Below, piece after piece: positions 35,256 to 46,600 of a stretch of DNA of 64,000 nucleotides. The stretch lies in the NCBI RefSeq assembly GCF_003597395.2, contig NC_133773.1, forward strand, positions 76,739,220 to 76,803,219. The letters run 5' to 3'. Made by a program: the position numbers and the translations under genes. Under the pieces are notes generated by a model. The model was not told the DNA's origin, ran no database searches, and saw only the letters and a program-made list of their open reading frames with translations. Within the stretch, counting starts at the first letter, position 1; each line of letters starts with the position of its first letter. This DNA comes from Chelonoidis abingdonii. Taxonomy: Eukaryota; Chordata; Testudines; Testudinidae.

Positions 35256-36569
35256 GACTCAAACAAGAGAAATATCCCCAGAGGTAAAACCAATCATAAA
35301 GTTCATGCTTAAAAGAATGGCAGGATGTCCATATTATATAGAAACATTATCATCTCCTGTAAATCAATGTAATGCCACTGAAATAAACGGAACTACACCA
35401 TTTACAAAAGTTGAGAATCTAGCCCATAGTATTGTGAAAGTGTGGACAAAGAGAAGAAGAAGTGTGCCCCATAACTGGTACAAGTGTGTATGAAGGGGAA
35501 ACGGAAGGGCTTTTCTTATTTTTTAGGTGGTGGTAAGGCCAGGTTTGCATTTTACTTTTAAAGAGAGTTCAGTGTTCTCCTGCATGCACATCGATCTGAT
35601 CTTCCTAATTCCCTTATTGCTTTCCTACCTTTTCCTCTATTTTTGTCTCTGACAATTCTCTTCCTGAATTTGAAAATATATTTATCATTAGTTTTTTCCC
35701 TATCCTGGTAACCTGTTCCTTTCAGCAATGAGGGATTATACGCAGTAAAGAAAGTTACAGTAGTCTAATTTACATGTCACTCTATATTACCAATTATATT
35801 TATAATACTAAATATAAAAGGGATCAAGGACAGCCTTGCTCTGAATAACTAACCCATTTAGAAATTTTCACTTTGTTACAGATGCCTTCTGCTACCCATG
35901 ACATTGGGCACTGCAATGTATAATCTTAACATTTGAGATTTTAAAAAATACTCTCCTTTCAGGACACAAATATAACACTACCCAAGAGCTACACTCACTA
36001 AGCGAATTATTATAATAAAATCTTAGATTTATATGGCACCTTTGATACAAAATACCAGCCTTAACATATTTCCAGATTACCACAACTTAAAACCTTTTAT
36101 TTTGACCAGATGTGTTTCCAGAAGACCACCAATTAAAGGCTGGCATTTTTACAATTGGATCATAAAAAGTATTGCCACATCAGTTGATACATTAAATTAA
36201 GGCCATATGTGTCAAATTCTAACCCATTACACTCCAGAGTGCACATCCAAATTGGTACCACGGCATTCACCTCATACGTTTCTCACAGCAAAAGACTCTT
36301 TGATTTTTTTTATTATTATTGCGCCTGATCCTCAGGTGGTATAAACTGGCATAGGTCCATATGATTTCAATATAGCTATCATATGGAGATCTGGTTCTCT
36401 GTCGTCCCCCCCCGGCTTGGGTTCATTTTGTTGAAAGCTTTAATGTTGAGGTTAAGCACAGTACTGTAAGCTAAAAAAGTTCATACAGTTAAAAATGCAA
36501 AAGTTAATGCTGTCCCTACCAAAAAAGTTAAGTGCTTGACTAACTTTGGCAGGGCAAGTGCAACAAAAC
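35256..36569. other. Unique sequence with old palindromic repeat scraps
   Basis: 35345-35430 and 36320-36400 contain the 'ctgtaaatcaatgtaatgccactg' and 'ggtataaactggcataggtcc' forms of an old short repeat built around a TCAATGGAGC-type core. No gene is seen. Confidence 0.4.
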
Positions 36570-37495
36570 AATACCTGTTTTAATACAGCCAAACGTAAGT
36601 CATGCATTTAGGAACAAAGAATCTAAGCCATACTGCCACTGGCAGCCCCTATCATAACCTCCCCCTAGTGCCTCCTGCCAGCCGATGGGCCCCACCCATC
36701 AAGGGATTACTTGATCACAGTTTATAAGTAACCTACAGGCACAGGCACCGACTTTCCAAAGTGCTGGGGGGTGCTCGACCCCAGCTCTGCTCCATGCCCT
36801 GCCCCCACTCCACCTTCCTCTCTCTAAGGATCTCTCAAGATCTCTCTAAGGATCCCCTAAGGTCCCACCCCGCCTTTTCCCACCCCCAGTGCATCCCACC
36901 CTGCCTCTTTCCACCCAGTTCCGCCCCTCTTCCAAGCGCACCACCTCCTCATTCCTCTCTCCAACCCCCTGCATGACACGAAACAGCTGATTATGGCAGG
37001 CAGGAGGATGGGGGAGGCACTGATTTGTGGGGCCTGCTGGCAGGCAGGAAATACTGGGGGGGAGGGGGCAGCTGATAGGGAGGCTGCCCCGGTGGGTGCT
37101 CCACCCCCATCATTTTTTCCCCATGGGTGCTCCAGCCCCGAGCACCCACGTAGTTGGCACCTATGCCTACAGGGCAATCAGAAATTTGATAACAGAGTCT
37201 AGCAGATGGAGCTATAACAAAATCCAATGGCTGAAAGTTGAAGCTAGACAAATGTGCTCTTGAAATAACACATACAATTTTAACAATGAGGGTAATTAAC
37301 CATTGGAACAATTTATCAAGGATTGTGGATTCTTCATCACTGAAATTTTTTTAATCAAGATAGGTTACTTTTCTAAAAGATGTGTTCTAATTCAATTCAA
37401 TAAAGCCCTTGGTCCTGTGTTATACAGGGGGTCACATTAGATTATCACAATGATCCCCCCACTTCAGGCTTTATTATTTATGAATCTATCACAAT
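36570..37495 (+). mobile_element. CR1 LINE 3' portion, split by a hAT MITE
   Basis: 36590-36650 (AAGTCATGCATTTAGG, ACAAAGAATCTAAGCC) and 37174-37495 (TTGAAGCTAGACAAATG, GAGGGTAATTAACCATTGG, CCTGTGTTATACAGGGGGTC) are CR1. The last part is the 3' UTR, ending near TATGAATCTATC. The MITE at 36740-37165 separates them. Confidence 0.8.
36740..37165. mobile_element. hAT MITE of the CAYAGG family with perfect 8-bp TSD
   Basis: Ends CACAGGCACCGACTT and TAGTTGGCACCTATG are inverted repeats. CCTACAGG occurs exactly on both sides (36732-36739, 37166-37173). The interior is C/G-rich and encodes nothing recognisable; its overlapping open frames reflect composition. Confidence 0.9.
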
Positions 37496-38101
37496 TAAAA
37501 CTGTATTTTTGTTTCCTGAGAGCTTTCAAATCTTGAAAGAGCCTTTCACATTCCCTTGATTTCCTCTGTGGTCAATTTGCACCAAAGTGCATATTCATAG
37601 GGTTTCATAATCAGGACTGTCCTTAGCCATAGGCAGAATAGGCAGCCACCTAGGGCACCACTAGGTCTGGGGGCACTGCTCTTCTGGGAGACTGGACAGA
37701 CGGGAAGCAGTGGAGCATGTAAGAGCAGGGCTGCTGGGTCCTAGAGAGAGCCAAATGCAGCACAGTCTGAGGGAGGGGATTGGCTGCTGGGGTCTCTGGG
37801 AAGGGGTGGGGGAAGGAACTCACCTGTGAGTGTGCCTCTTTCCCCTGGTGTTAGGTGAGGCAGGCTCAGCGGCTCTGGCAGTATCCTTTGTTGTCCCTCA
37901 TAACATCCATTCTTCTCCCCCCGCCCCACGGAGCACCCCACCTTTCTCTCTTCCCCCTCTCCTCCCCGACTGCCTGCTCAGGAATGACAGTGAAAGTAAC
38001 TCACTTCCTTTACAGGCAGCCAGGTTTGGAATGGTCGCACAGGACTGTGCTGGGGATAGCCAGATAGCATGTGCAAAAAATCAGGACAGGGAGTCGGGGT
38101 A

Positions 38102-38210
38102 GAGTGGGCAGATGTCCCACTTTTATAGGGACAGTCCAAATTTTGGGGTCTTTTTCTTATATAGACTCCTGGTGCCTATATAAAACTAAGCCCCAAATAT
38201 CGGTCACCCT
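38102..38210. mobile_element. Short MITE with GGTGACC-type ends
   Basis: The left part (GTGGGCAGATGTCCCACTTTTATAGG) and the right end (CGGTCACCCT) fit a common turtle MITE whose ends read AGGGTGACCAGATGTCC and its complement. No clear TSD was found. Confidence 0.55.
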
Positions 38211-38770
38211 AGCTGGGGAGTGCGTCTCTCCCCCGGGTGGAGCTGCACAGGGCAGGATGAGCTGCTGTGGCTCCATGGGTGCCCCGTCCCTGAGATCAGG
38301 TGCTGTGCTAACTTCACCATGGTCTGTTGGGCTGGCAGCGGTGCCCACTGGCGTGTGATCGGACCTGAGGGTTTGCTGCTGCTGTTGCCACTCTGCACCC
38401 CAAGAGGTAGATTTTGGGGTCCTGCAGTTTTCCACCTATCCTCTCCCTACTCCGCATTTCTGTATGACAGTAGGTTCCTGGGTACGGTACCAAGCATGAA
38501 AGCAGTGCTGTGTTGCCATTATTAGATTGTCTATTTAACATTGTTTGCCAAATGCTTGCAAACAATCCCCTGCAATTCCCAATTTCAATTTAAATATAAT
38601 AAAATCAATCATTTAGCAACAAAAACAAGAAATTAAGTTTGTTGGACTAATTATTTGTGTTACAAGTTTTGGCTACTGGGGAAGGGAAGCGGACTAGAGT
38701 TTTCACCAGAGTAAACAAAAAATGTTGACATGACCTTTCCTATAAGCCCTGTACTGTAAATTAGAATCCG

Positions 38771-38960
38771 TCCCCCACTCCGTACCCACCCTACTCACAC
38801 CTACTCTCCCCTTTCCCGCCTCCCCCCCCCCTGCTCTCCCCTTCTCCCCGGCTTCCTCTCCTCCCTCCTTCCCTTCCCCCCCTCTACCCCCCTCCCCCTC
38901 CTGCCATCACCCTCCCCCTTCCCCCCGCCCACCGCCCCCTCCCCCACCCCCCCGCTCCCC
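38771..38960. repeat. C-rich low-complexity tract
   Basis: Nearly all C and T/CT, with C runs of 7-10 bases and scattered TCCCC words. It is unlike the AT-rich flanks. Confidence 0.9.
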
Positions 38961-39100
38961 CCCATACGCACTACACACCAACTGTCTACAATCTCGATAC
39001 TTGATCAGTCTCGTCATAACGAGCAAGTGGGTCCAAAATTTTAACGGAACCTCGTCAACTAATTTGTGAAATGTCAATCGAACACCCACCCTCTCTCCTG
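38961..39100. other. Short non-repetitive island between C-rich tracts
   Basis: Balanced, CpG-containing sequence that I cannot assign. Confidence 0.4.
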
Positions 39101-39140
39101 CCCTCCCCCCCCCTCCCCCCCCCCCCCCCCTACTCCCCTC
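39101..39140. repeat. Poly-C tract
   Basis: C homopolymer runs dominate about 39104-39131. Confidence 0.9.
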
Positions 39141-40380
39141 ACCTTACTTCTTAAAAATAACTATTTTAAGACCGCGATTTAGCTTTCACACTTCTCACTC
39201 AGTGTGATCTCAAGATGCCCCTACCCCCCAACTGACCGATGCATATTCCTGGGCTCAAGGATGGAGCGGTTAGCGCATGACTCGCGACTCTACACACTGC
39301 TGATGGGGGTCAGGGATACACGCATGACCAAGACCAACTGCACGCCCACACTCTCTTTCCTGTTACTCGGCTCCCACTGCAAACGCCAACCGAAAGCAAG
39401 AGCATGGGGTCAGCTGCACCGCCTCCCCTTGCAATGACACTCCAGCTCCTCCCGACATCAACGGGCTAGCAGACCCAAACTGCCCGCCCCCCACTCTCTC
39501 ACTGAGGTTTGGGTGTGTCTAGCCTGCAAACCATCGGGTCCCCATCCCCTGCTGTTTCCACAATCGCCCGCTGGTCCTCCTGGCCCGTCCACTCTGAGTC
39601 TAAGATTTTATCTTTGGCAAACCTCCCTGTATACGTTCTGCCCGAAACCTTCAAGTCCTTGGGAAACTCCACTGTTATAAGAGCAAGGGGTTGCACCTAA
39701 ACCAGCATACACCTGCCAAGGTGGCATGCTGCGATTTATAATGCATCTGGGGTTCTGGCTGCATTGCCTCAATGCTAAGCCAGAGACTCCCGGTCCGCTG
39801 TGCCCATCAGCATGACGCTGCTGGACTGGGGGACCCAAAGGGAACCTCAGGTTGGCAGTAGGGTAAGCAGACTGGTGCTGAAGACTCCCGTGCCACTCAG
39901 CACTGTCGGTGGGGTCCATTCCCATCTGCAGCTGGTCAGCAGGCTGTGGACTAAATGGAAGCGAAATAGGAAACAAGAGGCAATCTAATGACAACAGTGC
40001 AAGCGTCTAGAGAGCTTCGTGAAGGCACCGGGTACGTATTGGGATGTAATGGACTGTGGGAGACTGGTATGAATGAGAATTGAGTACACTCGTCTATCAA
40101 TGTTGCAAGTGCAAAAATCATGATGGCATTGTAAGTGTTATTCATACCAAAGCAAGACTATGTTGAGATTATATCGCCTATGTGTAAGATTGCACTCGTG
40201 ATTCCTATGACAATTTGTAAAGTAGCATAGAGAACAGAGTTTCTAACGTATAATAGCTCATTAAAACTATCGTCATACAATGGAGTACAGGAATGCTTGA
40301 CTGGTCTTGCTATTCTTGCAATCAACACAAGAAACATCACTTTGTCTTTGTCATACGGTGACATTACTGATTTTGCAGCC
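39141..40380. other. Unidentified block inside the hAT-like element
   Basis: This block has more CpG and mixed composition than its surroundings, and I recognise no repeat family. The longest open frame is 128 codons on the minus strand (39608-39994), without a familiar domain. It might be a foreign insertion, a diverged transposon interior, or poorly resolved assembly next to poly-C. I cannot choose between these. Confidence 0.4.
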
Positions 40381-40640
40381 AAAAAAACCAGAAAGGTTGC
40401 TTTTAATTAAAAACAAATCCTTGTTTCAATACCTCTTCATAGAAATTTCCAATAAAATGTTGACAAATAAAAGAAATTATATTATTTGCATCATTCTGTC
40501 AAATTAGAATTTTTTCTATAGTGCTACTTCTTTAGTGCTAGTCCATCAGCATTACAGTGTGCCTCATTAAGTTAAACTGGTTTTAACAACATGCATGTGG
40601 CAAGTTTTCCAATACTGTAAGCTTATGTTTGTGTTGCTCA

Positions 40641-40947
40641 GGGCTTGGCTACATTGGCACTTTACAGCGCTGCAACTTTCGCGCTCAGGGGCGTGAAAAA
40701 ACACCCCCCTGAGCGCTGCAAGATGCAGCGCTGTAAAGTGTAAGTGTAATCAGGGCGGCAGCGCTGGGAGCACGGCGCCCAGCGCTGCGCTCTACACCCG
40801 TAAGGGATGTGGTTTACAAGCAGCACTGGGAGAGCTCTCTCCCAGCGCTGCGGCTCTGACTACACTCACACTTCAAAGCGCTGCCGTGGCAGCGCTCCCA
40901 CAGAGCTGCCGGGGCAGCGCTTTGAAATTTCTAATGTAGCCAAGCCC
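40641..40947. mobile_element. Harbinger-like MITE rich in AGCGCTG words
   Basis: The ends GGGCTTGGCTACATTGGC and TAATGTAGCCAAGCCC are near-perfect inverted repeats. TCA flanks both sides (40638-40640, 40948-40950). Internally CAGCGCTG and its neighbours recur about ten times, so the transcript could fold extensively. It has no coding capacity. Confidence 0.85.
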
Positions 40948-41031
40948 TCAGAGCAAGTCAGGCACAGGGGCACCAGTTTAATAATCCCGCCTAGGGCACC
41001 ATAAATCCTAAGGACAGCCCTGAATCATAAT

Positions 41032-42708
41032 GCAGAGTTATTTCATTTTTTCCTCTCTCATTGGAGACATTTTCCTGACACCTTGTTGTAAGGGATATAA
41101 TATTATCCCATATGTACCATATGGGTCCGTGTGTGTTATGTATATCCCTGCATGGCTGTTAAAGCTTTCGGCTTTTTCTCTAGCTCTTTGTGCTCAATGT
41201 TTTAGAGCCTGATGTTTTTAGCTCTGGAGGTCCTTTGTCCAATCCACAGTGTTGGCCAGGATGGCAGTCATGACATAAGTGAAGGCAGTAACAGACTTGT
41301 GGATTGGTCCTGAGTGGGGACAGGTAACACACACTGACCAGTGGGTTACACATACTCTGCAAGAACTCATATTTTCACTAAAAATGACTCAGTTCAGATT
41401 AAGAAAGAATAAAAGAGAAGGAGAAAAGTGTGTTTCTCCTTTGAGAACAAGGTATCTGTTGTCTCCGCCAACAGGCAGAGTTCTCAGAAACGTAAAGGTA
41501 TACTACATTGAAAGTAAGGGCCAGTATCATAAGTGCATACAACAGGGGAGAAAAATAAATTATAGGAGGAAAATTATATATAATTTGTTTAGTTACTTTT
41601 CTGCTTCTCTGTTCCATGCCTACATTTTTACATTAGTCATTTCCTCCCCATCCCTCATTACTGTACATCTCTTCTTTCGCCCATATCATTTAAAACGTCC
41701 TTTATCTCCACACTTTTGTCCCTGCTCACATTTCTGTTCCCTTTCCAGTGCAAAACAAGGAGAGAGAATGATTCCTTGAAGAAATTATTCTTCTAAATGT
41801 GATGATGCTGTAGATACTGTTGCCCCTACTGTTGTCAAGAAAGATAATCTATCAGGACCTTGCAGGTCATCTTACCATTGGCAAGAGAAATCAATCAAGT
41901 GGAGCCTGAGTATTCTCAGTACCACTTTGCTTGAACAATATATACTAATCCTGGGACAGAGGTGATCACAAATAGCATATAGGCAATGCCTCTTTCAGAA
42001 ATCTCTGTCTCAGTACCAATGCCCAATTACCTCTTCACCAAGAACTGGCTCTAGTTTGTGACATTAAGTGAGAGGGCAAACTCCTGGATGCTCGCCACAC
42101 CTCCCCTAAAAAGAAACTGAATCACAACACTAACATGACAGCATTTCTGAAAAGACCAAACAGAGCTCGCATTCTAAGAAAAAGAAAAAAAATCTAGTAA
42201 AACTATATCACTATGGTCAAGGGCACTACAAAAACGTTTCTAACAATATATTCGGTCAGATCTTCAATAGACCTACACTGATTTAAACCAGCTGAAGTCA
42301 ATGGAGCTGTTGGATTGATTCCAACTGAGTATTTGGCCCATCAAGTTTAGTTTTGAATAGAAACCTTTCAATATATCGTTGACATTCTAACATGGTCAAC
42401 CAATGAAGCTGCTCTCTAAAAATGATGCTCTAGATACTGTTGCCCCTAGTGTTGTCAAGAAAGATCATCTATCAGGGCCTTGCAGGTCAGCTTACTGTTG
42501 GGCACTTTTCAATGTCCTAGAGCTGATTGCACATGGATGGGAAAACATTAACAAATAAGTTATTCAGCAATAGTAAGTTATAGATCTGAGTGAATAGTAT
42601 TTCAGCACCTATTTTACTGTAAATAATTATTCTTTACACAACAGAAAAAAAATCTTGGCCTGATGTTTAGCAATGCTATGCATCTGCAATTCTCAGTGAC
42701 TTCAACAG
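41032..42708. other. Unique sequence with an 80-bp direct repeat
   Basis: 41801-41881 and 42422-42501 are about 90% identical by eye (shared: TAGATACTGTTGCCCCTA and GTTGTCAAGAAAGAT), 621 bp apart. 42260-42345 carries an AAGTCAATGGAGC-type old repeat. No gene is recognised. Confidence 0.55.
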
Positions 42709-43737
42709 CTAAGTGTGATGTTGCACTCCATATGATTTTATGAAAATATGCCAATGAGTGTGACTGTAACGTAACTGGAATATGCTTCAGGCAAAGGTCT
42801 CTGGTAAGGTATCATTACAAAGCTTAAAAGCTACTGAAAGTGGTCATCCAATTTGTATAAATGTATCATTCTTGTATCTGAAACAAGAAATATGAAATAT
42901 AACTCTGAGGTCTTATTGTAACTATGTAAAGTGTGGGCTATTAATAGTGGTTTGGAATCTTGATGGCTCTCATCAACTAGGACAATTGGCTGTAAATGGC
43001 TCTGTTTACTTGCAACCCTTCCTGTGAGTCAGGCCAGGAAGAATGAATGCTTGGGGTCTCCCAGGACATGTGACCACGTCACCTGGTACTGGAATCCATC
43101 TTAAACCTTGTGCTTTTCCATTTAGAAAGAGGGGTGGGGACCCAGAGAGACAAAAGATTCCTGCCTTGTGCCAAAGCTATATAAGGGGATGGAACAGAAC
43201 AAAGGCGCTGCAGTCATGAGAAATCCCCTAGCTACCATCTGAGCTGGAACAAGGACTGTATTCGGGGAAAGGATTGGGCCCAGACTAGAAAGGATTCTAG
43301 TCTGTGATAGAAACTTATTGAAACAACTCTGAGGGCTTGTCTACACTGGCAAGTTTTGTTGTCAAAAACTGGCATTTGGCGACAAAACAGCGACAGCGTA
43401 CACACTGCAAGGTCACTTTTTCCAAAAAAGAAAAAAAACAAAACTCCTAGTTTTAGCGACAAAAAACTTCCACCCATGCAAGAGACTTATCTTTTCACCT
43501 CTCTTTATTGTCGATAAACATGCAGTGTAGACACAACATGGTTTGGGTTTTTTTCCGATTGTATTGGCCTCCAGAAAGTATCCCACAATTCCCATTCTGT
43601 CACTCTGGTCAGCGGTTTGAACTCCACGGCCCAGTAGCCAACCTGCCCCTTCCCCTTACAAACCCTAGGAATTTTAAGTCTCATTTCCTGCTTGTTGGCT
43701 TCCCAGAGGAGCTTCCCAGATAGCTTTCCAAGTGAGC

Positions 43738-45285
43738 ATGGCTGGCTATCACCCCAAACGTGCTCCAGCTTGGACCACCGCTGAGTTATTGGATCTGATC
43801 AGTATATGGGGAGAGGAGTCTGTTCAGTTGCAGCTGCGAGTGACCCATAGGAATTGGGACACATATGGGCAGATTTCTTGAGGCTTGTGTGAAAAGGACT
43901 ATGATCAGGACATGCAGCAGTGCAGAACGAAGACAAAAGAGCTGAGGCAGGCGTACCATAAGGCAGGGGAGGTGAACCATTGCTCCGGTGGTGCACCTAA
44001 GACCTGCTGCTTCTATGAGGAGCTGAATGCTATCCTTGGTGGTGACCCCACCTCCATCGCTGATAGCCCTATGGATACTTCACAGGCAGCAGAAAGTGGG
44101 GGTAATCCACAGGCTGAAATTCTGGATGAAGAAGTTGAGCTAGAAGAGGACGTGGTGCTCCCAACAGGGTTGCCAGGGGGCAGGCAGCCAGGAACTTTTC
44201 TCCACTCCAGAAGTGCTCTCCGGGGAGCAGGAAGCAGATGAAATGCCAGGTAGGTTGCTGTGGCTTGTATAGGAAATTGAAAAGCATTTTCTGTGAGCTG
44301 GACATTGCCCTATGTAGCTAATCTGCATGGCCAAGAAGGGTGTCGATGGACATTCCGACCTGCAGGGTATCCTCCAGAGAGAGGCTCTGGAAAATTTCAA
44401 ACCCTCTGCCACAGATTCCAAGGGATTGTGCCTTGTTAGTTCCCCCATTGTAGAAAACTGTACCATGTCATTTAGCAATCACTGGATCTGGGACCAAAGC
44501 AGCACATAACAGAGCTGGATATAGACCGGGGTGAAAGCCGCAAGCATTCAGCAGCTGTGCCCTGGTTTCTCTGGTCACCCGCAGCAGCGAGATGTCAGCC
44601 AGCAGGTTGGCTGCTTGTGAAAAAAAGTGTGGGATAATTTTAGAATGAGTTCCCTGCAAAGCTGCCCTGCAAGCTGTGACCTTTTTGTCCACACACACAA
44701 CCGCCTTCCCCCACTCCCGACAGTCACCATGATTGGGGTGCTTGCAGAGCTGTGTGCCTGCCTAGAGTCTCAGAGGGAAAGTGATTTCTACTAGAAAAAT
44801 GCTCTTTTTAGTAAAATGTTTCAATCACTTGCTGGAACATAACAATCCCTCTTCTGTTCAGCACAGACGTAGAAGAACAAACCACGTACCCCCATAGACT
44901 GGCTTCGGCAGATAAGAAAAAACCCTAGGTGCAGCAAAGACAACATGTTCCGGAAGGCGCTACAGCGCGATGAGACAGAGACCAGGGAACAGAAAGATTG
45001 GTGGGAAGTTGAAAGGCAGGATAGAAAAGGCAAGCGACAGAGCAGATGATAAAAGTTATGGAGGGTCAGACAGAGATGCTCAAGTCTTTGATACAGCTGT
45101 AGACTGAGCAGATCCGTGGTCAACCTCCACTGCAGCACATGCAGATGCACAATTCTTTGCCAGCCCCACCCTCCTCTATGCCCAAACATTCATTTTCACT
45201 TCACAGCACTCCTGAGTTTCCCCATCACTCCACCCCCTCTCACAGCTTGCACAATAATAGCTGGAGCTACACACAGTTGTGAGGT
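43738..45285 (+). pseudogene. Harbinger Myb/SANT-like DNA-binding protein remnant
   Basis: The ATG at 43738 opens a frame reading KRAPAWTTAELLDLISIWGEE, a typical Myb/SANT-like (MADF-type) start with spaced tryptophans. A TGA at 43879-43881 replaces what is probably an arginine codon (CGA in relatives). The frame then continues with CEKDYDQDMQQCRTKTKELRQ and an acidic stretch to about 44241, where GCCAGGTAGGTT looks like a splice donor. A second coding piece at about 44940-45285 shows RDETETREQKDWW and a Pro/Ser/His-rich tail. In the family this protein partners the transposase, binding the transposon ends and aiding nuclear import. The early stop and frame loss make it non-functional. Confidence 0.75.
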
Positions 45286-45479
45286 TATACCCTTTTTAAC
45301 AATAAATCAAGGCTAAAGTATTTAAAGATTCAGCATTTTTATTCTGTGTTCTATAAAAAGCATATAGCAATCAATTCATTCTCGGGAACAGGCTTCTAAA
45401 GTATTGTGTTGCATGGGTCTTGGGCCCCAACATTGTACATGGATGCACCAGGGAAGCAACTCCAAAGCAGACGTGTTAC

Positions 45480-46600
45480 TGCCCCTCATTGTCAAAGTGG
45501 TTCCTCAAAACCTCTCTGATGTTAATACCAGACTTCTGGGCTCCTCTGACAGTCCTAGCATCTGGCTGTTCAAACTGTCCAGCCAAGCACTCTGCCTCAG
45601 TGCCCCACACCTGAGCAAACATTTCACTCTTAGATTCACACAGATTATACAAAGTGCAGCACGCGGCTATGACCACGGAATATTATCCTCGGTAAGGTCT
45701 AGCCTGTCGCTGAGACAGCTCCAGTGGGCTTTCAAACTGCTAAAGGCACATTCAACTACCATGCAGCCCCTGTTCAGGCTGTTATTAAAACGCTCCTTTC
45801 TGCTGTACAGGTGACCTGTGTAAGGTTTCATGAGTCAGGGCTGTAAGGGGTAAGTCGGGTCTCCCATGATTACTATGGGCATTTCCACATCCCCCACTGT
45901 GAACTTGTGGTCTGGAAAGAAAGTTCCCAGCTGCAGCTTTCTGTTCCTGTTCCTGAAGATGAATGCATCATGCGCCTTTCCAGACCAGCCTGCACTGATG
46001 TCAGTGAAATGCCCCCGATGATCGACAGGTGCCTGCAATGCCATGGAGAAGTATCCCTTCCTATTGATGTATTCAGAGGCAAGGTGGTCTGACACTAAAA
46101 TTGGAATATGTGCGTCAACAGTTGCCCTGCCACAGTTAGGGAAACCCATCTCTGCAAAGCCATCCACTATTACACGCACATTTCCCAGAGACACGGTCCT
46201 ATGCAGCAGGATGTGATTTGTTGCCCTGCACACTTGGAGTAATACAGCCCCAACAGTGGACTCTCCTACTCCAAACTGATTTGCAACTGACCGGTAGCAG
46301 TCTGGATTCGCCAGCTTCCACACAGCAATTGCAACATGCTTTCTCTACCAAAAGGGCAGCTCTCAACTTGGTGTCCTTGCACCACAGGTTGGGGGACAGC
46401 TCAGCACATAGATCCATGAAGGTTGCTTTACGCATCCTAAAGCTCTGTAGCCACTGGTCACCATCCCACACCTGCAGGACAATGTGATCCTACCAATTAC
46501 TGCTTTTTTCCCTAGCCCAAAAGTGACGATCTGCCGTTTGCAGCTGCTCTGTGAATGCACATAAGTTGCTGCCGTCCATATCACAGTCAGGGGCCTGCGA
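45480..46600 (-). pseudogene. Harbinger DDE transposase remnant
   Basis: The best frame, 46323 to 45835 on the minus strand, gives 162 residues: WKLANPDCYRSVANQFGVGE (a helix-turn-helix-like N-terminal part), FPNCGRATVDAHIPI (probable first catalytic Asp), ASEYINRKGYFSMALQA, GWSGKAHDAFIFRN, and VIMGDPTYPLQP (probable second Asp). The stop at 45835 falls where relatives have Trp. The sequence continues in frame with LMKPYTGHLYS and VVECAFSSLK, which supplies the likely catalytic Glu. The N-terminal part (46600-46330) and the region after 45660 are in broken frames. It is related in fold to the host gene HARBI1 but is a transposon copy. It is dead through stops and frameshifts, although the presumed DDE residues are still recognisable. 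Confidence 0.8.

Larger units (their letters stand above)
37612..41023. mobile_element. Large hAT-like element with nested material
   Basis: The left end CAGGACTGTCCTTAG and the reverse complement of the right end (CAGGGCTGTCCTTAGG) are terminal inverted repeats, followed inward by matching CACCTAGGGCACCA / CCGCCTAGGGCACC words. Flanks TTCATAAT (37604-37611) and ATCATAAT (41024-41031) give an 8-bp TSD with one mismatch. The recognisable host sequence is 37612-38760 and 40380-41023. In between are an unexplained block and a Harbinger MITE. No transposase motif was found. Confidence 0.65.

Noticed and set aside
39608..39994. 128-codon minus-strand frame in the unidentified block
   Set aside because: No domain, unusual sequence context and possible assembly error. 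Reported as an anomaly, not a gene.
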